Positions 1 through 8,341 of a stretch of DNA of 64,000 bases are shown here, in pieces. The translations under genes and the position numbers were made by a program. This DNA comes from Deltaproteobacteria bacterium (GTDB lineage Bacteria > Myxococcota > UBA727 > VGSZ01). The notes under the pieces are model-generated. The model was not told where the DNA came from and searched no databases. It worked only from the letters and a program-made list of their open reading frames with translations. Within the stretch, counting starts at the first letter, position 1. Each line of letters opens with the position of its first letter. The DNA is taken from positions 339,604-403,603 of the forward strand of contig JACOUT010000002.1 in the NCBI GenBank assembly GCA_016177705.1. Direction: 5' to 3'.

Positions 1-564
<564 letters not shown>

Positions 565-573
565 GCCGTCCTC

Positions 574-1161
574 CTACGCCACGTGCTTGAGCGCTTCGCG
601 CACCAGCTCGGAGAGCCCCTGCCCCTGGTCGACCAGCGGCTTCACCTTCTGCACGGCACGGTCGATCTGCGGCGCGCGGTAGCCGAGGTTGGCGAGCGCC
701 GAGCGCAGGTCGTCGAGCGGCCCGCCGCGCGCGCCGCGCGTGCCGAGCATGCCGAGCGTCCGCTTGGCGAGCTTGTCCTTCAGCTCGAGCACGATGCGCG
801 CCGCGGTCTTCTTGCCGAGACCCGGGATCTTGGTCAGGCGCGCCTCGTCGCCCTCGGCGATGGTGCGCACGAGGTCGCCGGGCTCCATGCCCGAGAGCAG
901 CGCGAGCGCCGTGCGCGGGCCCACGCCCGAGACGGCGAGCAGCTCCTCGAACAGCTCGAGGCCGTCGGCGGCGAGGAAGCCGTAGAGCACGATGGCGTCC
1001 TCGCGCACGTGCGTGTGCACGAAAAGCTCGGCGGCGGTACCCCCGGGCAGGCGCGACAGATCGCCGACGGGCGCGAGCACGCGGTAGCCGACACCGCCCA
1101 CGTCGACGACGACCGAGGTGAGGTCGGAGAAGCGCACGATGCCCTTGAGCCAGCCGATCAT
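574..1161 (-). CDS. ruvA: RuvA Holliday-junction DNA-binding subunit
   Basis: RuvA binds four-way DNA junctions as a tetramer and loads RuvB. The 195-residue product has the usual length (about 200) and begins MIGWLKGIV, the family N-terminus of the OB-fold domain I. Two helix-hairpin-helix motifs follow (SGVGPRTALALL and IPGLGKKTAARIVLEL), then a short linker and the RuvB-binding domain III near the end. An upstream in-frame start exists but would add a non-conserved leader, so ATG 1161 is preferred. ruvB follows at once. ruvC is not adjacent: a parDE pair lies between. Confidence 0.95.
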   Translation of the reverse strand: MIGWLKGIVRFSDLTSVVVDVGGVGYRVLAPVGDLSRLPGGTAAELFVHTHVREDAIVLYGFLAADGLELFEELLAVSGVGPRTALALLSGMEPGDLVRTIAEGDEARLTKIPGLGKKTAARIVLELKDKLAKRTLGMLGTRGARGGPLDDLRSALANLGYRAPQIDRAVQKVKPLVDQGQGLSELVREALKHVA

Positions 1162-1174
1162 GGTGGGGAGATCG

Positions 1175-1198
1175 TGACCTGAACGCCCGTGCAGGTCA
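1175..1198. promoter_or_regulatory. Inverted repeat between ruvA and parD
   Basis: TGACCTG at 1175-1181 and its exact complement CAGGTCA at 1192-1198 are separated by 10 bases. The site lies 14 bases upstream of the ruvA start on one strand and 68 bases upstream of parD on the other. By position it could be an operator for ParD autoregulation or for ruvAB; it does not match the LexA boxes I know. The function is inferred. Confidence 0.4.
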
Positions 1199-1265
1199 AG
1201 CACTGCGCGGGCGGGGCGGCCGGCAGCCTTTGCCATTTGTTGCCAACATCCCTACCCTGGACAGC

Positions 1266-1517
1266 ATGAGCACGATGAACATCTCCCTGCCCGAGGCATT
1301 GAAGGCCTTCGTCGATGAGCAGGTCCAAGAGGGCCGCTACGGCACGAGCAGCGAGTACGTGCGGGAGTTGATCCGAAGGGACCAGGACCGGCGCCAGCTG
1401 CGCGGCCTGCTGCTCGCGGGCGCGGCGTCGGAGCCGGCTGCTGCAGCGGACGACCACTACTTCGAGCGCCTGCGCAAGCGCGCGCTCGGGGCGCCGCGCG
1501 CGCGCAAGAAGGCGTGA
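1266..1517 (+). CDS. parD: ParD-family antitoxin
   Basis: An 83-residue ribbon-helix-helix antitoxin. The N-terminal part (MSTMNISLPEALKAFVDEQV) is the DNA-binding half, followed by the ParD signature region GRYGTSSEYVRELIRRD. The C-terminal tail (about 45-83) would wrap the toxin. I chose ATG 1266 rather than an upstream in-frame start because the conserved family sequence begins here. The gene overlaps the toxin gene by four bases, the usual coupling of such pairs. ParD proteins generally repress their own promoter together with the toxin; that is family knowledge, not shown here. Confidence 0.88.
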   Translation: MSTMNISLPEALKAFVDEQVQEGRYGTSSEYVRELIRRDQDRRQLRGLLLAGAASEPAAAADDHYFERLRKRALGAPRARKKA

Positions 1518-1843
1518 AGGGAAAGCCGGTCATCCCGCGCGCGCTCGCCGTTCGAGACGTCGACGACGCGGTGGCGTACTACGCCGGCGAGGGCGCCGAG
1601 CAGGCAGCGCTCGGCTTCGTCGACGCCTTGGCCAAGGCGTACGCGCACCTCAGTCGCCATCCCGCATCGGGCATCACGCGCTTCGCGCTGCTGCTGGAGC
1701 TACCCGGACTCCGCTCGTGGCCCGTGTCGCGGTTTCCCTACCTCGTGTTCTACGTCGAACGCGCCGACCACATCGATGTCTGGCGCGTGCTCCACGGCGG
1801 GCGGGACGTGGCGGCGTGGATGCAGGAGCCGGGCGAGCCGTAG
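1514..1843 (+). CDS. parE: RelE/ParE-superfamily toxin
   Basis: A 109-residue protein of the ParE/RelE toxin fold, starting from a GTG inside the parD stop (GTGA overlap). Family features are the N-terminal helix pair (DVDDAVAYYAGEGAEQAALG), the PASG turn near the middle, and the C-terminal strands with FPYLVFYVERADHIDVWRVLHGGRD, which ends in the typical LHGxRD motif. ParE members usually target DNA gyrase, whereas RelE members cut mRNA on the ribosome; the ParD partner favours the ParE group. The copy looks intact. It lies between ruvA and ruvC but on the opposite strand. Confidence 0.87.
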   Translation: MKGKPVIPRALAVRDVDDAVAYYAGEGAEQAALGFVDALAKAYAHLSRHPASGITRFALLLELPGLRSWPVSRFPYLVFYVERADHIDVWRVLHGGRDVAAWMQEPGEP

Positions 1844-1902
1844 GTGGCGAGGCGCTGGGTGATCGCCCCCGCTCGCGCAACTCCCGCGCAGCACCCGCCG
1901 AA

Positions 1903-2451
1903 TCAGGCCTTCCCCTGCGCTCGCGCCAGCTCGAGGAGCGCATCCCTGCCCCGCGAGCGCCGCGCCGCCGGCGGAGCCGCGCGTTCGCCGACGTCACCGA
2001 CCAGTGACAACGCCACCGCCAGCGCGTCCGCCGCGTCCTCGAACGGCAGCTCCGGCAGCCCGAGCAGCGCGCGCACCATCTCCGCCACCTGCCCCTTGTC
2101 CGCGCGCCCGCGCCCGGTGACGCGCAGCTTCACCTTCGACGTCGGCACGCTCTTGACCGGCAGCCCCTGCATGCCGCACGTCGCCAGCACGACGCCGCGC
2201 GCCTGCCCGAGGATGAGCGCCGAGCGCGCGCCTTTGCGCACGAACACGTCCTCGACCACCACCACATCGGGGCGCAGCTCGATCAGGCGATCGCGCAGCC
2301 GATGAGTGAGGTCGACGAGGCGCACCGTCAGATCGCGATCGTCATCGAGGAAGATGACGCCGTTGTCGACGTGCCGCACCCGATTGCCCTCGACCTCGAT
2401 CGCACCCCACCCGGTCTTGTGCGAGCCCGGGTCGATGCCGAGGACGCGCAT
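1903..2451 (-). CDS. ruvC: RuvC crossover-junction endodeoxyribonuclease
   Basis: RuvC resolves Holliday junctions by paired nicks. The 182-residue product starts MRVLGIDPGSHKTGWG with the first catalytic Asp at residue 7. The second acidic motif is DVVVVEDVFVRK, and the last pair is in the FEDAADALAVAL segment. The length is close to the usual 170-180. The ATG shares one base with the stop of the upstream lipoprotein gene (TGATG), so translation is probably coupled. The last ~20 residues are basic and poorly conserved. Confidence 0.94.
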   Translation of the reverse strand: MRVLGIDPGSHKTGWGAIEVEGNRVRHVDNGVIFLDDDRDLTVRLVDLTHRLRDRLIELRPDVVVVEDVFVRKGARSALILGQARGVVLATCGMQGLPVKSVPTSKVKLRVTGRGRADKGQVAEMVRALLGLPELPFEDAADALAVALSLVGDVGERAAPPAARRSRGRDALLELARAQGKA

Positions 2452-4082
2452 CACTCGCAGCCGCGCGAGACCACGCCGTTCTCGGCGCCGGGCGTGGGCC
2501 CGACGTCGCTGCGCGAGGTGCAGAAGCTCGCCGGGTCGTCGGGCGCGGCGGGCGCGGTGCGCTCGAGCGACTTGCCGTTGCCGGGCTCGGACGGCGTCGA
2601 GATGCCGGCGATGGGTCGGCCGCCCGCGTCCTTCAACAAGAGCGTGATGTCCTCGTTGTTGAGCCCGCACCACGACGTGACGGTGGCGCGCACGTTGTCG
2701 GGCACGTCGCCGTAGGGCGTCTCGTCGAAGCCGCTCGGCACCATGACCAAGAAGCCGCCGGGTGCTATCGACATCGCCGCCGGCAGCGTGCACGTCTTCA
2801 CCGAGCCCGCCGCCGTCGTCTCCTCGACCATCCAGCCCGAGACGTCGATGGTGGCGCTCGGCTCGAAGCTCACGAGCTCGATGAACTCGCCATCGGGATC
2901 GGAGACGCCGTCGGGCGAGTCGGCGAGGAACTCGTTGATGGTGATCTTGGGCAGCGGTGCGGTGACGAAGGTGCCGCGCGCCTGCGCCACCGAGCCGACC
3001 TCGTCCTCGGCCACCACCAGGTAGTCGTAGCTGACGTCGACGGTGAGGCCGGTGAGCTGCGCCGTGTGGTTGAAGGTGCCGCTGCCGCCGCCGGCCGCTA
3101 CGCCGAGCGCCGGACACGAAGCGCCCAGGCAATCGAGCGCGCCGCCCGCGAGCCCGAAGTAGACCTCGGTGCTGCTGGCCTTGCTGGTCACGTACCTGAT
3201 GGTGGCCGACACCTCGCCGGCAACCGCCTCGACGTTGCGCAGTGTGTTTTCCGTCGTGTCGCACGCCGACCCCGCGGTGATCGGCAGCGCGTAGGCGACC
3301 AAGGGCTGGCCGGTGTCGGCGAGGATGGCCGCGCTCGCCGACAGCGCGTACTGGCCTTGGGGCATGAGCCGCTCGCAGCCCGACGCCGCGTCGGCGAGCA
3401 CCAGCGTCGCCTCGGTGCGCGTTTCGTTCATGAGCACGGCGGCGATGGCGGGCGTCGAGGCGCCCGTGAGCGTCAGGGTGTCGCCCGTGACGTTCTGCAC
3501 CGGCTGGTTGAAGGTGACGCGAAAGTACTTGCGGTTCGGCACCACGATGCCGTTGCCCGGCACGTCGGTGGCGGCGACCTCGGGCGAGCCCGCGTCGGTG
3601 GTGAAGTCGTAGAGGAAGGGCGCCGCCAGCCCGTCGGGGCCGACCAGCGGGTTGCTCGCCTGGTCGCGCACGTTCTCCGAGATGGCCAGCACGTAGGCGG
3701 TCAGCGGCAACAGCGGCGCCGTGTGCGTGACCGTGAGGTGATCGCCCTGCACGCTGACCGCCAGCGCCACCACGTCGTCCTGGCGCGTCTCGCTGAAGGG
3801 CGGGTTCTTCAAGTCGGAGAGAAACGCGTCGTCCACCTCGGCGCGGGGTGCGATCGCCACCGACAGGTTCTCGGCGGTGACATCGCCGCTGACCGTCGCC
3901 TCGTCGATCGACTCGGAGAAGCGCACCGTGAACGAGGCCGTCACCGGCACCACCGGGGTCGCCGGCTCGACCGACAAGACGCGCGGCGGCGTGTCGTCGT
4001 CGTCCGGCGGCGGCGGACAGGCGCACAGCAGAAGGACGACGAGGGATGCGGGAAGGCCGACGATCGCGCGCATGCGCCGCAC
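2451..4082 (-). CDS. Lipoprotein with bacterial Ig-like domains and a lamin-tail domain
   Basis: A 543-residue predicted surface lipoprotein. The signal peptide ends in the lipobox-like LLLCAC, with the Cys at residue 22, followed by PPPPDDDD. Two SbsA/Big_5-type Ig-like domains are suggested by PRVLSVEPATPV (about 33-150) and by SPEVAATDVPGN and YFRVTFNQPVQN (about 165-270). A lamin-tail domain follows at about 380-530 (ITINEFLADSPDG, GEFIELVSFE, IDVSGWMVEE), ending in Cys-containing loops. Such domains are common in surface proteins of Myxococcota and Bacteroidota; their ligands are mostly unknown. An in-frame ATG at 4073 gives a cleaner signal peptide and may be the true start. The stop overlaps the ruvC start. 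Confidence 0.8.
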   Translation of the reverse strand: MRRMRAIVGLPASLVVLLLCACPPPPDDDDTPPRVLSVEPATPVVPVTASFTVRFSESIDEATVSGDVTAENLSVAIAPRAEVDDAFLSDLKNPPFSETRQDDVVALAVSVQGDHLTVTHTAPLLPLTAYVLAISENVRDQASNPLVGPDGLAAPFLYDFTTDAGSPEVAATDVPGNGIVVPNRKYFRVTFNQPVQNVTGDTLTLTGASTPAIAAVLMNETRTEATLVLADAASGCERLMPQGQYALSASAAILADTGQPLVAYALPITAGSACDTTENTLRNVEAVAGEVSATIRYVTSKASSTEVYFGLAGGALDCLGASCPALGVAAGGGSGTFNHTAQLTGLTVDVSYDYLVVAEDEVGSVAQARGTFVTAPLPKITINEFLADSPDGVSDPDGEFIELVSFEPSATIDVSGWMVEETTAAGSVKTCTLPAAMSIAPGGFLVMVPSGFDETPYGDVPDNVRATVTSWCGLNNEDITLLLKDAGGRPIAGISTPSEPGNGKSLERTAPAAPDDPASFCTSRSDVGPTPGAENGVVSRGCE

Positions 4083-4132
4083 AGGCTACCCGAACCGCGG
4101 CCCCCCTGCACCGCCGCGGCGCGCCTTGTCGT

Positions 4133-5020
4133 TCAGTACGGAGCTCTACCGGCCTTCTCGAGCTTGTCGGAGAACCAGCCGCCGGTGAAGGCGTCGATGT
4201 CCGCCGTCAGCTCCATCAAGCGCAGCTCCTTCCTCACGCGATCGGCGAGATCCGTCGGCGGCGCCAGCTCGAGGTCGACCTGCAGGCGGCGGCGCTCGAA
4301 GTAGCGGCGCGTCACCTCCTCGAGCAGGCGATCGCGCAGGTTGGCGGTGCGCACCACCTCGCGGGCGACCGCCATCTCCTGCGGCTCGAAGATCAGGCGG
4401 TCGAGCTCCCAGGTGACGCCCACGGTGAGGCGGCCGGTCGAGTTGTTGGTCTTGGCCTGCACGTCGGCCTCGCCGGTCTGCTCGACCACACGCAGGTCGT
4501 CGTCGAGCGTGCCCTGCCCGGTGGTGGTCAGGCGCGGCGCGAGCGCGTTGAAGCGCGCGCGCGTGCGCCAGGAGTCGGCGACCTCGGGGTGCACCTGCAC
4601 CCACGCGACGGCGCGCTCCTGCACCTCGCGGATGGTGGGCTCGGCGGCGAAGCGCATCAGCACCTTGCGCACCACCTCCTTCGACACCACCTTGCCCTCC
4701 TGCACCACCACCTGCTCGGCGCTGCCGACGCGCAACAGGCCGCGCACCTTGCCGGCCACCGACGACGTCACGCTCGGCACCCGCGCCTGCAGATCCTCGA
4801 AGCTCGAGAACGGCCCGCTCTCGTCGCGCTCGCGCACGATGTCGCTGGCGGTCTTGGCGCCGATGCCGGGCAGCGCCTCGAGCTGCTCGCGCGTCGCCGA
4901 ATTCAGCTCGACCTGCTCCTGCGCGCTCGCCGGCTGGGCGAGCGCCAACAGCGCGGCGGCGACGAGCGCCGGCACCAGACAGGTCGCGGTCGAAGTGCGG
5001 GTGGGCGATGCGTGTCTCAT
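4133..5020 (-). CDS. Exported helix-hairpin-helix protein with a repeated C-terminal domain
   Basis: A 295-residue protein with a signal peptide (cleavage likely after PASAQ, about residue 34). A ComEA-type helix-hairpin-helix follows directly (VELNSATREQLEALPGIGAKTASDIV, about 36-75). ComEA proteins bind DNA outside the membrane, so a periplasmic DNA- or protein-binding role is possible. The C-terminal 100 residues (TWELDRLIFEPQ, RRYFERRRLQ, RKELRLMELTADIDAFTGGWFS) clearly resemble the C-terminus of the upstream gene product, so this is a shared module. The start overlaps the upstream stop by four bases, with a GGAGGAG ribosome site. Confidence 0.75.
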   Translation of the reverse strand: MRHASPTRTSTATCLVPALVAAALLALAQPASAQEQVELNSATREQLEALPGIGAKTASDIVRERDESGPFSSFEDLQARVPSVTSSVAGKVRGLLRVGSAEQVVVQEGKVVSKEVVRKVLMRFAAEPTIREVQERAVAWVQVHPEVADSWRTRARFNALAPRLTTTGQGTLDDDLRVVEQTGEADVQAKTNNSTGRLTVGVTWELDRLIFEPQEMAVAREVVRTANLRDRLLEEVTRRYFERRRLQVDLELAPPTDLADRVRKELRLMELTADIDAFTGGWFSDKLEKAGRAPY

Positions 5021-6921
5021 GGCGTCTCCTCCAAGCGTGATGGTCCGTCGTGTGCGAGGCGCTGCTCGCTCGTCGAGAAGCCGCCGCCGGTGGCGGCGTC
5101 GAGCAGCGCGGTCAGCTCTTGTTTGCGCAGCTCGCGTCGCGCGGCGTCGACGGCGGCGAGCTGTCCGGCCTTGCGCGCGTGCGCCTCGGCCGCGATCTCG
5201 GTCATCAGGCGTCGACGCGCCGCGTAGCTCTCCTGCACGGCGTCGATGACGCGGCGCTCGGCGGCATGCCAGGTGGGGTAGCTCCGGCCGACGCCGACCT
5301 GATTGGGGTTGAACACCAACCGATCGAGATCCCAGGTGAGCGTGACCAGCCCTCGGTGGGTGGTGCCGACCGCCGGCTCGACCACGAAGAAGCCGACGTT
5401 GCCGAACAGGTCGATGTCGTCGTTGCCCGGATCGAAGCCGGGCGGCAGATCGTCGGCGACGCGCAGCACGAACTGGCGCACGCGATCGGTGCGGCCCGAG
5501 ACCACGTCGTAGCGGACGTCGAGGTGCGGCAAGAGCGCGGCCAGGCCGGCGCGCGCGCGCATCGACGACGGTTCCTCGGGGGGCAGCCCCCCGTAGCGCA
5601 GCGCCATGTTCATGGTGGCCGCGAGCGAGGGCTCACGCTGCCAGAGCTTGCGTAGCTCGTTGAGCGCGCTCGAGCTGAGCGTGACGCCGCTGCCGGGCGC
5701 GGAGCGGAACACGCCGGCGTCGGTCGCGACCACGAGCGCCTCGGGGTCGCTGCCGCGCGCGAGCGCCAGCACGTCGCGCGCCGGCACCTGCTCGCCCGGC
5801 TGCACCGTCAGGCCAGCGTCGAACGACAGCGCCACGCCGCGCGTGTGCGTGCCCGCGGCGAGCGCGCGTGGCGCCGTCGGGTGCGCGCTGATCGCCTGCA
5901 CGCCAGCCGGCACGCCGCCGTAGCGTTCGAGGAGCGCTGCCTTGCGCTCGCCGACGAACAGGCCGGCGACGGTGCCGGCGAACGCGGTGTCGGTGATGGA
6001 TTGGAAGCCGAGCGCCAGCACCGGCGTGCGCGGCGGCAGCCCGCGCAACAGCACCTCGAGGAAGGTGGCGCCCTCGTCGAGCGAGCGGAACAGACCGTGG
6101 GTGGTGCCGACCAGCACTGCCAGGTCGTCCTTGCCCTCGGCGGCGACCACGCACAGGCCGGGCACGGCGCCGACGCGGCCGGGCGCAGTGGTGAAGCTGG
6201 CCCCGCCATCGCGGGTCACACGCAGGCCCGCCGCGGTGGCGAGGTAGAGGCGCGAGGGCCGGCGCGGATCGACCGCGACGTCGCGGATGTCGTTCTCGGC
6301 GGCGCCCCCCGGCACCGTGACGCGTTCGAAGGTCTCGCCCCGCGTGGTGGAGCGGTAGAGCCCGCGCGGCGTCGCGACCCAGAGCATGCCGGGCGAGCGC
6401 GGCACGAAAGCGATGGCGCGTACGCCCGGCTCGGTGCGGGACGGCACCACCAGGTCGACCGCGTCGACCAGCTCGGCCGCCTCGAGGTCGAGCGAGCCCT
6501 CGGGCAGCGGCTCGATGGCCAGCTCGTCGTCGTCGGCGCGGCGCTGCTCGTCGTCGGTCAGGTCGCGTTCGCGCCCGACCTCGTCGTCGAGCAGCGGTGC
6601 CGCGCGCGTGCCGCGGCCCACCGTGTCGTCGGGGGCGTCGGCCGGGTCGGCGTCGAGCGCGCGCGCGCGCGTCTCGCCGTCGGTGTCGTCGAGCGCGAGG
6701 CCGCGCGGGAACGACAGCACCGGGCGCCAGCTCTCGCCGCCGTCGGTCGAGCGCAACAGGAAGCCGTCGACGCCCGCGTAGAGCAGTTGGTCGTCGTCGG
6801 GGTCGACCGCCACCGCAGTGACGGCCTCGCCCGGCAGGTCGCCGGTGATGTCCTCGAAGTGGCGCGGCCCGCCGGCAGCGGCGATCAGCAGGGCAGCGAT
6901 GGGCAGCGCGGCGGCGGGCAC
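5017..6921 (-). CDS. Exported BNR/sialidase-like propeller protein
   Basis: A 634-residue protein with a signal peptide (ALPIAALLIAAAGG). At least four BNR-type repeats are visible: LLRSTDGGESWRPV, LYRSTTRGETFERV, LRVTRDGGASFTTA and LFRSLDEGATFLEV. They predict a beta-propeller over roughly residues 20-430, with an acidic loop near 100-150. No sialidase catalytic residues are recognisable, so a binding or scaffold role is more likely than glycosidase activity. The C-terminal ~140 residues (TWDLDRLVFNPNQ, RRELRKQELTALLDAATGGGFS) match the last domain of the next gene. The two genes overlap by four bases and probably form a transcription unit. Confidence 0.72.
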   Translation of the reverse strand: MPAAALPIAALLIAAAGGPRHFEDITGDLPGEAVTAVAVDPDDDQLLYAGVDGFLLRSTDGGESWRPVLSFPRGLALDDTDGETRARALDADPADAPDDTVGRGTRAAPLLDDEVGRERDLTDDEQRRADDDELAIEPLPEGSLDLEAAELVDAVDLVVPSRTEPGVRAIAFVPRSPGMLWVATPRGLYRSTTRGETFERVTVPGGAAENDIRDVAVDPRRPSRLYLATAAGLRVTRDGGASFTTAPGRVGAVPGLCVVAAEGKDDLAVLVGTTHGLFRSLDEGATFLEVLLRGLPPRTPVLALGFQSITDTAFAGTVAGLFVGERKAALLERYGGVPAGVQAISAHPTAPRALAAGTHTRGVALSFDAGLTVQPGEQVPARDVLALARGSDPEALVVATDAGVFRSAPGSGVTLSSSALNELRKLWQREPSLAATMNMALRYGGLPPEEPSSMRARAGLAALLPHLDVRYDVVSGRTDRVRQFVLRVADDLPPGFDPGNDDIDLFGNVGFFVVEPAVGTTHRGLVTLTWDLDRLVFNPNQVGVGRSYPTWHAAERRVIDAVQESYAARRRLMTEIAAEAHARKAGQLAAVDAARRELRKQELTALLDAATGGGFSTSEQRLAHDGPSRLEETP

Positions 6922-7020
6922 GGGGGCAGCCGGTTAGCACGACGGGCGCGTCGAGCGGAACGTGCGGGCGGCGGATCCACGCGGTCACGGCGGTGCAGCA
7001 TGGCGCGCTACAACCAACCC

Positions 7021-8226
7021 ATGGTTCGCTTGCTCACCGGTGCGCTGCTCGTGCCCCTCGCGCTCCTGGGCTGCGCGCTGCGCCTCGACGCGGTCACCGC
7101 CGAGGTGGCGCCCGGCGGCGCGCTCGAGATCACCGGCGCCGGCTTCAGCGAGCGCACGCAGTTCTCGCTCGCGGGCTCGGTCGAGGTCTCGCTGCAGGTG
7201 ACCGAACTGTCGCCCGAGCGTGCGAACGCGACCGTGCCGATGGCGGCGCCATCGGGCCTGTACGACCTGCGCGCCGTCGCGGGCGGCGTCACCGCCGAGC
7301 TGCCCGATGCGGTGCTCGTGGTGAGCGGCGGGCTCGACGTCCACTTCCTCGACGTCGAGCAAGGCGACGCCACCTTGGTGGTGGCTCCCGGCGGCGCCAC
7401 GCTCTTGATCGACGGCGGTCCGCGCAGCGCCGGCCCCGTGCTCAAGGAGGCGATTCGCACGCTCGCGCGCGGGCGCCTCGACGCTGTCGTGTTGAGCCAC
7501 ACCGACGCCGATCACCTGGGGGGTCTGGTGGAGCTGCTCCAAGGCGACGACGGCGCGCCCGGCACCGCCGACGACCTGGTGCCCGAGCTGCGCCTGACCG
7601 GCGCGGACGACGGCTCGTGCACCTCGCAGGTGTGCGGCGACCTGCGGGCGCTGCGCGCCTGGCCCTTCCAGACGCCCGACGTGGGGGACGCCATCGAGCT
7701 GCCGGGCGCCGACGGCGTCGACGCCACGGTGGTGGCGGTCGACGGCGACGTGGGCGCGGGCCGCGTCACCGGCGCCGACGACGACAACGAGCGCAGCGTG
7801 GTGGTGCAGCTCGCCTTCGGCGGCTCGTCGGTGCTGGTGACGGGCGATCTGACGGGCGGCGGCGACGGCGAGGCCGACGTCGAGACCGCGTTGGCCGCGC
7901 GCACCGGCCCCATCGACGTGCTGCGCGCCTCCCACCACGGATCGGCGACGTCGTCGGCCGCGAGCGCGCTCGCCGCCTGGCAGCCGCGCGCCATCGTGCT
8001 CTCGCTCGGCACCGACAACCCCTACTGCCACCCCGCGCCCGAGGTGCTCGGGCGCCTGGCCGCGCTTGGGGCGCCGATCTTTGCCACCGGCGCGGGCATC
8101 GTGGCGGACGGGGCGCGCTGCGGCGGCGCCACTGACTGGCCGGCGCAAACGGGAGCGGGGCTCGGCACCATCTCCCTGACACTTCGCGCCGACGGCACCG
8201 CCACCATCGCTGGCGAGCCGCTCTGA
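7021..8226 (+). CDS. ComEC/Rec2-like metallo-beta-lactamase-fold lipoprotein
   Basis: A 401-residue protein with a lipoprotein signal (LLVPLALLGC, Cys about residue 18), so start 7021 is chosen over an upstream ATG at 7000. Residues 19-105 look like an IPT/TIG-type beta domain. From about 107 a metallo-hydrolase fold of the ComEC C-terminal type follows: VHFLDVEQGDATLV, LLIDGG, the metal motif HTDADHLGG, VLVTGDL, and ASHHGSATS near the end. In competence systems this domain is linked to ComEC and is thought to process incoming DNA. Here it stands alone as a predicted lipoprotein with no membrane channel gene nearby, so the substrate is unknown. Confidence 0.83.
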   Translation: MVRLLTGALLVPLALLGCALRLDAVTAEVAPGGALEITGAGFSERTQFSLAGSVEVSLQVTELSPERANATVPMAAPSGLYDLRAVAGGVTAELPDAVLVVSGGLDVHFLDVEQGDATLVVAPGGATLLIDGGPRSAGPVLKEAIRTLARGRLDAVVLSHTDADHLGGLVELLQGDDGAPGTADDLVPELRLTGADDGSCTSQVCGDLRALRAWPFQTPDVGDAIELPGADGVDATVVAVDGDVGAGRVTGADDDNERSVVVQLAFGGSSVLVTGDLTGGGDGEADVETALAARTGPIDVLRASHHGSATSSAASALAAWQPRAIVLSLGTDNPYCHPAPEVLGRLAALGAPIFATGAGIVADGARCGGATDWPAQTGAGLGTISLTLRADGTATIAGEPL

Positions 8227-8315
8227 CGCGGGCGCATCGCGGTCCTGCAGGCGGTCGAGGCGCCGGCGAAGTTCGGACTGGCACGGTCGTTCGACATGCG
8301 CTTACATGAGGGGTC

Positions 8316-8336
8316 GCCTCGCGTTGAGGCTGGAGG
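8316..8336 (+). promoter_or_regulatory. Hairpin just before the ribosome site of the next gene
   Basis: GCCTC (8316-8320) and GAGGC (8326-8330) can form a five-pair stem with a five-base loop, directly followed by the ribosome site GGAGG at 8332-8336 and the ATG at 8342. GCCTC could instead pair with part of the ribosome site. A role in translation control is only inferred. Confidence 0.25.
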
Positions 8337-8341
8337 CCCTC

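Noticed and set aside
1900..4030. A single 707-residue frame joining ruvC with the region upstream
   Set aside because: Only its C-terminal 182 residues are RuvC. The rest is a shadow of the lamin-tail lipoprotein gene, whose own frame has signal peptide and domains.
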